This document shows positions 16,862-24,881 of a stretch of 64,000 nucleotides of DNA, in pieces. The first letter of the stretch is position 1. Every line of letters starts with the position of its first letter. Both the position numbers and the translations under genes were made by a program. The stretch is from Phycisphaeraceae bacterium (GTDB taxonomy: Bacteria > Planctomycetota > Phycisphaerae > Phycisphaerales > Phycisphaeraceae). Location of the stretch: positions 62,001-126,000 of the forward strand of contig JADZCR010000001.1 of NCBI GenBank assembly GCA_020851465.1, written 5' to 3'. Below the pieces are notes generated by a model. That model did not search any database, was not told where the DNA came from, and saw nothing but the letters and a program-made list of their open reading frames with translations.

Positions 16862-18271
16862 ATGCAATCGAAGTTGATCTCTGTTCTTGCGCTGAGCGCG
16901 CTGGGCGTCTCAGTCGGCTGCCAGCCCAAACCGCACTGGCCTGAACCGGAGCGTCACACCGCCCTCGCCGCGGGACTGGATGAGCCGATTGCGATTCGTG
17001 TCGTCGGCTCGCCGGTGGATGAAGCGGAGCCTGACCCTTCCGCGATCACTCCCGCCGAAGCGATACGGCTGGCGTTGACGAGTCACCCGGAGATTCAGGC
17101 CGCCATCGCGCGCGTGCGGATGGCGCAGGCCGAGGCGCATCAGGAGCGACTGCTGCCGAATCCCGTTCTGGATGTCGCGCTGCGATTCGCGGAGACGGGT
17201 GGAACCCCGGTCGTGGAGGCGGGCTTGTCCGCCGAGTTACTCAGCCTGCTGCAAAAGCCGGGACGGGTACGGGCCGCGGATCATCGGCTCCGCGTCGCAG
17301 CGACCGAAGCGGTGACGGTCGCGCTGGATGTGCTGGCGCAGGTGCAGGAATGCTACGCGGGCATTCAAACGCTCGACTCGCTGATCCCTGTCCTTGAGGA
17401 GCGGCGCGGGTTGACCGGGCGGCTGTTAACTATCGCCGACTCACGGCTCAAGGCCGGTGAAGGTACTCGACTCGATGTTACGACACTTCGTGCGCAGGAA
17501 GCTGAGCTTTCGATTGAACTCATCTCGCTGGAGCAGGAGCGTCGAGAGCTGCGACTTCAACTGGCGCGATTGATCGGCCAACCCACATCAAAGGCGGTTT
17601 GGGAGCTGGCTCACTGGGCTGTTCCCGTCCCGCAAACACTGGACGAATCCGCATGGATCGCCGCAGCTCTGGAGCACCGCCCGGAAATTCAGACACGGAT
17701 GGCGGAGCTGTCCGCTCTGGATGTCGAGGCACGGCTGGCGCGATGGATACTGACCGAGGGCACGGAAGCCGGCATCGAGTCGGAACGCGACGACCACGTC
17801 TGGTCCGCCGGGCCGTCGATCCGTGTGCCTCTGCCCGTGTTCGACTGGGGTCAGGCGCGGCGAGAGCTGGCGGACGCACGGCGGATCGAGGCAGCGCATC
17901 AGCTCGTGCAATTAAAGCGACAGGCTGTCGAAGACGTGCGACGCGCTCTGGCCGGCTACCAGTCCTCCAGCGAGGCGGCCAGACGTGTGCGGGAGGAGTT
18001 GCTGCCTCTTGTGGAACAACGCGGCCGTGAAGCGGAGGCAATCTACCGCGCTGGTCAGGATGACATTCTCATGGTCATCCTCGCGCAGCAGGAGCTGCGT
18101 GCGGGGCAGATCAAGCTGATCGAGCTGGAACGTCGCGCTGTCGAGGCTTTCATCCGGTTACAGCGTGCCGTCGGCGGGCCGGCACACCTTCCCGCCGCCT
18201 CTCCCATCGTCACTCCGAAAAATCTCCAGACAGCGCCGACATCCGCACCGACGACGCAACCCTTGCCTTAA
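16862..18271 (+). CDS. TolC/CzcC-family outer-membrane efflux lipoprotein
   Basis: The outer-membrane channel of the tripartite metal pump, 469 residues. A lipoprotein signal ends in SVGC, with C20 as acylated cysteine. The body has the two outer-membrane-efflux repeats: ITPAEAIRLALTSHPEIQAA starts the first, and RPEIQTRMAELSALDVEAR lies in the second. Long helices rich in Glu, Arg and Ala match the TolC alpha-barrel. A ~30-residue Thr/Pro tail ends the protein. It is the first of three co-directional pump genes. Confidence 0.85.
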   Translation: MQSKLISVLALSALGVSVGCQPKPHWPEPERHTALAAGLDEPIAIRVVGSPVDEAEPDPSAITPAEAIRLALTSHPEIQAAIARVRMAQAEAHQERLLPNPVLDVALRFAETGGTPVVEAGLSAELLSLLQKPGRVRAADHRLRVAATEAVTVALDVLAQVQECYAGIQTLDSLIPVLEERRGLTGRLLTIADSRLKAGEGTRLDVTTLRAQEAELSIELISLEQERRELRLQLARLIGQPTSKAVWELAHWAVPVPQTLDESAWIAAALEHRPEIQTRMAELSALDVEARLARWILTEGTEAGIESERDDHVWSAGPSIRVPLPVFDWGQARRELADARRIEAAHQLVQLKRQAVEDVRRALAGYQSSSEAARRVREELLPLVEQRGREAEAIYRAGQDDILMVILAQQELRAGQIKLIELERRAVEAFIRLQRAVGGPAHLPAASPIVTPKNLQTAPTSAPTTQPLP

Positions 18272-18292
18272 CCATCGAACCAGGATCACAAC

Positions 18293-19639
18293 ATGAACTC
18301 ATGCTTTCGCATCACGATTCCTCTTCTCCTGCTGGCCATGGCCGTCACGCCGGCCTGCAACGACAAGAAACAAAACACCAGACCGACCGAAACTCACGAC
18401 GACCACGGGCACAACCATGACAGCAACGCCCACGATCACGGCCACGATGAGGAGGACGAAGAAGCGCACGATGAGCACGATCATCACGAAGACGCCGAGG
18501 AAAACCATGACGAGCACAGCGATGAAGTGACGCTCACCGCCGACGCGATCCGCAAGTCGGGAATCCATGTCGAGCAGGCGGGAAAAAAAGTTCTGGTCGG
18601 CACCTTCGTCGCTCCGGCGCGCGTGTCGTTCAACCTGGAACGTATGGCACATGTCGGCACGCCAATCTCCGGTCGAGTCGCTCAGATCAAGGTCCGGCTG
18701 GGTGACTCCGTTAAACAGGGCGACGTGCTCATGGTCATTGACAGCCCCGATCTGGGCGAAGCGCAAAGCGACTTTCTGCAAAAGCGAACCGCGGTCACCA
18801 CTGCCGGCCCCGCGGTGGAGCTGGCGCGTAGTGCCTACGAACGGGCGGAGCAGTTGCACAAGGACATCCAAGGCATCTCTCTGACCGAGGTGCAGCGTCG
18901 TGAAGCGGAATGGCGTGCCGCACAGGGCGCGCTGCACACCGCCGAGGCCGCTCTCAAGGCCGCCGAAAACCGTCTGCACCTGCTGGGCATGAGCAGCGAA
19001 GCGATCAAGTCGCTCACGGACAACGGCGAGATCGACCCGAGCAGCGCCATCCGCGCACCGATGGAAGGCGAGGTTATCGATCGTGAAGCGACGCTCGGTG
19101 AGTTGGTCGGTCCCGACCGCGAAGCACTGGTGGTGCTGGCGGACATGAGCACGCTCTGGGTTCTGGCGGACGTACCCGAAGCAGTGCTCCATGACGTTGC
19201 GGTCGGCTCCAGGGCGCAGCTCGTCGTCAGCACCAGAAATCAGACGATCGACGGCACGGTGGCGTATGTGCTGCCGCAGGTCAAAGCTGAGACGCGCAGC
19301 GGTTCCGTGCGCATCGAGGTGGATGGCGCATCATCAGGGCTGCGACCGGGCATGTTCGTTCAGGCGCGGATCGATCTGGCCGCGGGTGACCATGGAAACG
19401 AGCCGGTACTGGCGATCCCGGAGGCCGCGGTGCAGGTCGTCGAGGGTGAAATGTCCGTGTTCGTTCCCGTCAAAGGTGAAGCCAATACGTTTACCCGCCG
19501 TCCGGTGAAAGTCGGCCCGCAGGTGGGGCGCCTGGTGCCCGTGCTTGACGGGCTGCGCGAAGGTGAGTCGGTGGTCGTCTCCGGCAGCTTCATCCTCAAG
19601 GCTGAGTTAGGCAAGGCTGGTGCCGCTCACGAACACTGA
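18293..19639 (+). CDS. CzcB-type RND membrane-fusion lipoprotein with His-rich N-terminus
   Basis: Periplasmic adaptor linking the RND pump to the outer-membrane channel, 448 residues. A lipobox TPAC gives C22 as lipid anchor. Residues ~35-77 are an extreme His/Asp/Glu-rich segment (repeated HDH, HDEHDHHED) suited to binding zinc-like cations before export. Then come a barrel-sandwich hybrid (VGTPISGRVAQIKVRLGDSVKQGDVL), an alpha hairpin and a beta-barrel domain with VLADMSTLWVLADV. It begins 21 bases after the channel gene. Confidence 0.88.
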   Translation: MNSCFRITIPLLLLAMAVTPACNDKKQNTRPTETHDDHGHNHDSNAHDHGHDEEDEEAHDEHDHHEDAEENHDEHSDEVTLTADAIRKSGIHVEQAGKKVLVGTFVAPARVSFNLERMAHVGTPISGRVAQIKVRLGDSVKQGDVLMVIDSPDLGEAQSDFLQKRTAVTTAGPAVELARSAYERAEQLHKDIQGISLTEVQRREAEWRAAQGALHTAEAALKAAENRLHLLGMSSEAIKSLTDNGEIDPSSAIRAPMEGEVIDREATLGELVGPDREALVVLADMSTLWVLADVPEAVLHDVAVGSRAQLVVSTRNQTIDGTVAYVLPQVKAETRSGSVRIEVDGASSGLRPGMFVQARIDLAAGDHGNEPVLAIPEAAVQVVEGEMSVFVPVKGEANTFTRRPVKVGPQVGRLVPVLDGLREGESVVVSGSFILKAELGKAGAAHEH

Positions 19640-19656
19640 GCGGTCATCCTCGTGAA

Positions 19657-19672
19657 ACGGCAAGACTGCCGT
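19657..19672 (+). other. Short hairpin between adaptor and RND pump genes
   Basis: ACGGCA and TGCCGT enclose AGAC in the 83-base gap before the pump gene. There is no T-run. It may be an mRNA processing or stability element that sets different amounts of adaptor and pump. Confidence 0.25.
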
Positions 19673-19722
19673 GAGATGGTCGAAATGCAGCCTCCTCGCC
19701 CCCGCTACACAAGAAGAAAACC

Positions 19723-22700
19723 ATGCTTGAACGAGTCCTTCAATATTCCATCCGGCATCGCTGGTTGATCGTTCTCCTGACGCTGGCGGCATCCGCCGTC
19801 GGCGTGTATTCGCTTCAACGGCTGCCCATCGACGCGGTGCCGGACATCACCAACAATCAGGTGCAGATCAACACCGAGTTTCTTTCGCTGTCACCTCACG
19901 AGATCGAAAAACAGGTGACGTTTCCCATCGAGACGGCCCTGGCGGGGATTCCCGGACTGGAATACACACGGTCGCTCTCCCGTAACGGCTTTTCGCAGGT
20001 CACGGCGGTCTTTGAAGACTCCGTGGATATCTACTTCATCCGCCAGCAGGTCAGTGAAAGGATCAGCGAAGCGCGTGAGGGGCTTCCGCCCGGTGCCGAG
20101 CCGATCATGGGGCCGGTCACGACCGGCCTGGGTGAGGTGTACATGTACACCGTCGAGTTTGAGCATCCCGACGGCCGGGACGCGGCGATCGCTGACGGTC
20201 AACCCGGCTGGCAGAGCGACGGAACCTATCTCACACCCGAAGGGCAGCGGCTGACCAGCGAGCTGGAACGCGCGTCCTATCTCCGCACGGTGCAGGACTG
20301 GATCATCCGTCCGCAACTGCGCAACGTGAAAGACGTGGCGGGCGTGGACTCCATCGGCGGCTATGAAAAACAGTTCCACGTCCAGCCCGACCCGATGAAG
20401 CTCGTCAGCTACGGGTTGACCTTCACCGATGTGATCGACGCGCTGGAAAAGAACAACGCCAGCACCGGTGCCGGATACATCGAACACAAAGGCGAGGCGT
20501 ACAACGTCCGCGCCAGCGGCCGGATCACGACTTCGGAAGAAATCGAGACCATCGTGCTCGGCTCGCACCACGGCACGCCGATCTACGTGCGTGATGTCGC
20601 AGTCGTCGGCCTGGGCGCAGAGCTGCGCACAGGTTCCGCCAGCGAGGATGGTCAGGAGGTGGTCGTCGGCACAGCCATGATGCTCATCGGCGCCAACAGC
20701 CGCACCGTCGCCGCCGCCGTCGATGCGAAAATGGCGGACATCAATCGCGGTCTGCCTCCCGACATCCGCGCCAAGACCGTTCTGAACCGGACCACGCTGG
20801 TTAACGCAACGATTGAAACGGTCGCAAAAAATCTCGCTGAGGGCGCGATCCTCGTGATCGTCATCCTCTTTCTCATGCTCGGAAACATCCGAGCAGCTCT
20901 GATCACCGCGCTGGCGATCCCGTTGTCAATGCTTCTGACCGCCACCGGCATGGTCAGCGCCGGCATCAGCGGAAATCTCATGAGTCTGGGAGCAATCGAC
21001 TTCGGCATCATCGTGGACGGGTCCGTCATCATCGTTGAAAACTGCCTGCGGGTGCTCGCGGAGCGGCAGCATCATCTGGGCCGCAGGCTCACGCTCGCTG
21101 AGCGGCTCGAAGCGGTTTTCGATGCCAGCAAACAGGTACGATCCGCGACCGCTTTCGGTGAGGCGATCATCATCACGGTGTATCTGCCGATCCTCGCGCT
21201 GACCGGTACGGAGGGGAAAATGTTCCGGCCGATGGCGGCGACGGTGATCTTCGCCCTCGTCGGCGCGTTTGTGCTTTCTTTGACCTTCATCCCCGCGATG
21301 GTCGCCTTGTGCATCCGGGGCAGAGTCAAGGAAAAGGAAATTTTCCTCGTCCGCTGGGCCAAGGCCGCCTACGCACCGATCGTCCGCCAGGCGGTACGGC
21401 TGCGCTGGATCGTCGTCCCCGCCGCCATTGTCGTCTTCGCCCTTTCGCTGCTCCTCTTTACACGGCTCGGCCAGGAGTTCGTGCCCACACTCGATGAAAA
21501 AAATATCGCCATGCACGCGATGCGCATTCCCAGCACCGGCATCACGATGTCCAGTCAGATGCAGTTCGAGGTCGAGCGCACCATCCGGGAGAAGTTTCCC
21601 GAAGTGCAGTACGTCTTTTCCAAGACCGGCACAGCAGAGATGGCATCGGACCCGATGCCGCCCAATGTCAGCGACACCTTCATCATGCTCAAGCCTGAAA
21701 ACCAGTGGCGCAGCGAGGCTGAGCTGGACCGCCTGATCGAGCAGCAGCGACACGAGCTGAGCGGGCTGGGCGGCTCTGATGCGGGACATGAAGATGAACA
21801 CGATCACGGAGCCAACGGTACTGACGGGCACGGGCATGGACCGCCTCCTGCAGGACACAAGGGCAAGCTTCTCGCGTTGCTCCAGATCGAGCTGCAAGCC
21901 GTGCCGGGTAACAACTACGAGTTCACGCAGCCGATCCAGATGCGGTTCAACGAGTTGATCGCCGGAGTGCGCGGCGATGTAGCGGTGAAGGTTTACGGCG
22001 ACGAGTTCGAGGACATGCTGCCCGCGGCACAGGCGATCGCCCGCGTGCTCCAGGAAACTCCCGGAGCCGAGGGCGTCAAGGTCGAGCAGACCGAAGGGCT
22101 GCCCATCATGAATGTCACGGTGGATCGTAATGCCATCGCACGCTACGGCCTGAACATCGCCGACGTGCAGGAGGTGATCGCCATCGCCATTGGCGGGCGT
22201 GAATCGGGACTCGTTTATGAGGGCGATCGCCGCTTTGACCTGATGGTGCGTCTGCCTGAGGAGGTTCGCAGCGACATTCCCTCGCTGGCGAATCTTCCCA
22301 TTCCGCTGCCGCGGCGTGACGATGACGAGCCGGTCGATTTTCAACCGGTACTGACCGGCCGCGCGTTTGCTCCGCCGCCGATGCCCGCCTTCATCCCGCT
22401 GGGCACGATCGCAAAGATCGAAGTCGCCGAAGGCCCCAACCAGATCAGCCGCGAGAACGGCAAGCGGCGCGTCGTGGTCCAGTGCAACGTCCGGGGACGC
22501 GACATCGGTTCCTTCGTCACCGAAGCGCAGGATCGCATCGCGCGCGAAGTATCGCTCAAAGCGGGCACCTGGCTCGACTGGGGCGGACAATTTGAAAACC
22601 TCGTCGCGGCGCGTCAGCGGTTGATGATCGTCGTCCCGCTCTGCTTCTTCCTGATCTTCCTGCTGCTTTTCGGCACGTTCAACAGCGTCAAGTATGCGCT

Positions 22701-23151
22701 GATGGTTTTCACAGGTGTGCCGCTGGCACTGACCGGAGGCATCGTGGCACTCTGGCTGCGCGGCATGCCGTTTTCCATTTCCGCGGCTGTCGGTTTCATC
22801 GCGCTGTCGGGGGTGGCGGTGCTCAACGGCCTGGTAATGGTCACTTTCATCAACCAGCTCCGCATGGAAGGCGAGACGCTCGACGAAGCGATCGTGCGCG
22901 GCTCGCTGACACGACTGCGACCCGTGCTCATGACGGCACTGGTGGCGGCATTCGGCTTTGTCCCCATGGCCTTGGCGCGAGGTACCGGCGCGGAGGTGCA
23001 AAAGCCGCTGGCGACCGTCGTCATCGGCGGCATCATCTCCTCGACCATCCTGACCCTGGTGGTGTTGCCGGCCCTTTATCGTCTGTGGAACCTCGCGGAA
23101 AACCCCCGACCTGCCGCCCCCGCTCCCACAGGCGAAGCCTCGACCCATTGA
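19723..23151 (+). CDS. czcA: CzcA-type heavy-metal RND efflux pump
   Basis: Proton-driven inner-membrane metal exporter of 1142 residues, somewhat longer than the usual ~1040. The TM4 signature D426-F-G-x3-D432-G-x5-E439-N is the form found in exporters of divalent cations (Zn, Co, Cd, Ni) rather than the CusA Cu/Ag form. Twelve membrane segments follow the RND plan, with two large periplasmic loops. The extra length comes from a His/Asp/Gly-rich insertion at ~683-715 (HEDEHDHG, DGHGHGPP) in the second periplasmic loop, and from a C-terminal tail. Histidine-rich segments in both adaptor and pump suggest a shared cation path. Confidence 0.92.
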   Translation: MLERVLQYSIRHRWLIVLLTLAASAVGVYSLQRLPIDAVPDITNNQVQINTEFLSLSPHEIEKQVTFPIETALAGIPGLEYTRSLSRNGFSQVTAVFEDSVDIYFIRQQVSERISEAREGLPPGAEPIMGPVTTGLGEVYMYTVEFEHPDGRDAAIADGQPGWQSDGTYLTPEGQRLTSELERASYLRTVQDWIIRPQLRNVKDVAGVDSIGGYEKQFHVQPDPMKLVSYGLTFTDVIDALEKNNASTGAGYIEHKGEAYNVRASGRITTSEEIETIVLGSHHGTPIYVRDVAVVGLGAELRTGSASEDGQEVVVGTAMMLIGANSRTVAAAVDAKMADINRGLPPDIRAKTVLNRTTLVNATIETVAKNLAEGAILVIVILFLMLGNIRAALITALAIPLSMLLTATGMVSAGISGNLMSLGAIDFGIIVDGSVIIVENCLRVLAERQHHLGRRLTLAERLEAVFDASKQVRSATAFGEAIIITVYLPILALTGTEGKMFRPMAATVIFALVGAFVLSLTFIPAMVALCIRGRVKEKEIFLVRWAKAAYAPIVRQAVRLRWIVVPAAIVVFALSLLLFTRLGQEFVPTLDEKNIAMHAMRIPSTGITMSSQMQFEVERTIREKFPEVQYVFSKTGTAEMASDPMPPNVSDTFIMLKPENQWRSEAELDRLIEQQRHELSGLGGSDAGHEDEHDHGANGTDGHGHGPPPAGHKGKLLALLQIELQAVPGNNYEFTQPIQMRFNELIAGVRGDVAVKVYGDEFEDMLPAAQAIARVLQETPGAEGVKVEQTEGLPIMNVTVDRNAIARYGLNIADVQEVIAIAIGGRESGLVYEGDRRFDLMVRLPEEVRSDIPSLANLPIPLPRRDDDEPVDFQPVLTGRAFAPPPMPAFIPLGTIAKIEVAEGPNQISRENGKRRVVVQCNVRGRDIGSFVTEAQDRIAREVSLKAGTWLDWGGQFENLVAARQRLMIVVPLCFFLIFLLLFGTFNSVKYALMVFTGVPLALTGGIVALWLRGMPFSISAAVGFIALSGVAVLNGLVMVTFINQLRMEGETLDEAIVRGSLTRLRPVLMTALVAAFGFVPMALARGTGAEVQKPLATVVIGGIISSTILTLVVLPALYRLWNLAENPRPAAPAPTGEASTH

Positions 23152-23266
23152 CACGGATTTCCGCATCATCACGAGTGTGCGCAGGCCGGTGCGCCCCTGC
23201 TCTCGACAGGCAAGCAATGACATGAAAATTGCCGCTCGACAAGTTTCTGCTTATTCGGACGGGTTC

Positions 23267-24727
23267 TTAAAGCAAGATACGATCACCCGGCTTGATCGCA
23301 GCGGGCAGTTTCTCCGCAGGCAGGTCTGCTGATTCGATAGCTGTGAGCTGGCTGATCTCGATAACTGCATCGACGGTTCCGTCACGACGCGCAACTTTCA
23401 CGCCGCGCGATTCGAGCCATCGCGCCGCCCGTTCCGTCTGCCCCAGCTTGCTCGTGTGCGGGCTGTCCACGCTCTGATGGATCGGGGCAGCGTCGGCGTT
23501 TTTGATCGGGGCGAACTCATCAATGCGATCAGTCTCGAAAATGATCGAGCGCGTCGTCATCGGCAGCGCATCAAATACAAACGTCTCCAGCTTGACCGCG
23601 TTATTACTGCCGGGAGTCACGCTGCGGCGCGTCTCCAAATCAATGTAGGGAACCTTCTTGTCCGCGCGGTGGAATGGCAGGGAAAACCCTTGCGCACTCT
23701 GATTGAGTGACGCCACGAAATCCACGCGGATCACATGAATGGCGATAGAGCCGGCGCGGAAGCGCAACTCGCCGTTGGCGAGAGTCTCACGGGCAAGTGT
23801 CTCAGGCAGATCAGAGTATTCGATAACGGTCATCCTGCCGTCAACGAGGCAGAAATTCCCCAGTTTTTCCAGCGGTTCCCGCTTGGGCAGCATCTTGGAA
23901 GACATCTCGCATCCATCCAGCGCGTGCAGGCCGAGGAACTGCGGGTCAATGACCTTGACGATCGGGTTATCCACCTGCGTGTAGCTGATCTGTTCGATGC
24001 CGCGTCTGCGCATGTCGGCGATGGCGCCGCTGGTGCACAGAGCCTTGAGCGATCCGCCGTGACCATTGGGGGACAGAGCCAGGCTCGATTCAGACTCAAG
24101 CAGCGCCCAGCCCGTCGCGGCGTCGATCGCCGGCATCATCGCCTGCGGAAACATCATCACGTTGCGCGGGTTGAGACCGAAATATCGGTGCTTCTCAAAA
24201 AATGCGCGGGTGTCGGCATCGTTGATCGGGCTGGTCATGATGTACCAGGGAATGCCGCCCGCTGCGTGATATTTCAATTCCGTCTTGCGGATGTATTCCG
24301 CCATCGACTCAAAGAGTGAGATGCTGCGGATCGCCGTCGCGGGAAACGAACCCTTTGGCCCGTCCCAGCCGAGCCGCGTGCCCTGTCCGCCCGCCACGGT
24401 GAATGCCGCGACACGACCACGGCGGATGAGGTCTTCGCCCAGCTTCCGCGCTTCGATGTATCTGTCCTTGAGGTCCGCAGGCGGAGTGTTCGGATACCAC
24501 GGCGCGGGCTTGACGTTTTCGGGCAGCTTGAAGGTCGGCTTCTGCCGCACATGCGACTCGACCAGCCGCTTGACCTCCGGCCAGTCGATGCCCTCAATCT
24601 GTGCAAGCAATTCGTGACGCTGCGCGTCATTGAGATCGTCATAAAACCGAAGGACGTGCGCCTGACCCGCGGTTTCGAGCACCTTAACGGCGGCGGTGTG
24701 ACGTGATGCCAAGTTCGTGGTCGTCAT
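23267..24727 (-). CDS. UDPGP-family UTP:sugar-1-phosphate uridylyltransferase
   Basis: About 486 residues starting at the ATG at 24727; the upstream extension is not conserved-looking. The nucleotide-binding signature A112-G-G-Q-G-T-R-L-G with P124-K-G is that of UDP-N-acetylglucosamine and UDP-glucose pyrophosphorylases of the eukaryote-like UDPGP family. MFPQAMMPAID, SPNGHGG and TQVDNPIVKV are further conserved blocks. The product is UDP-GlcNAc or UDP-Glc for wall, lipid or glycan synthesis; sequence alone does not settle which. It is divergent from the GH38 gene, with a 154-base shared upstream region. Confidence 0.85.
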   Translation of the reverse strand: MTTTNLASRHTAAVKVLETAGQAHVLRFYDDLNDAQRHELLAQIEGIDWPEVKRLVESHVRQKPTFKLPENVKPAPWYPNTPPADLKDRYIEARKLGEDLIRRGRVAAFTVAGGQGTRLGWDGPKGSFPATAIRSISLFESMAEYIRKTELKYHAAGGIPWYIMTSPINDADTRAFFEKHRYFGLNPRNVMMFPQAMMPAIDAATGWALLESESSLALSPNGHGGSLKALCTSGAIADMRRRGIEQISYTQVDNPIVKVIDPQFLGLHALDGCEMSSKMLPKREPLEKLGNFCLVDGRMTVIEYSDLPETLARETLANGELRFRAGSIAIHVIRVDFVASLNQSAQGFSLPFHRADKKVPYIDLETRRSVTPGSNNAVKLETFVFDALPMTTRSIIFETDRIDEFAPIKNADAAPIHQSVDSPHTSKLGQTERAARWLESRGVKVARRDGTVDAVIEISQLTAIESADLPAEKLPAAIKPGDRILL

Positions 24728-24881
24728 GCTCTGAATCTTAAAGGAATTTCTCTCACGATTGGGGGCTTCACTTCTGGGACACAATCCAGCCTGCCCCTGC
24801 TCTCCGACGCTGCCAGATCATTCGGCTCCGGGAATACAAAAAGGTGTCTTGATCGGGTGTCTCAAGAGTTATCATCGACAT

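Noticed and set aside
20926-23223. 765-codon leftward open frame opposite the RND pump gene
   Set aside because: It is antisense to a clear CzcA gene; long antisense frames are expected in GC-rich coding DNA, and the translation has no family features.
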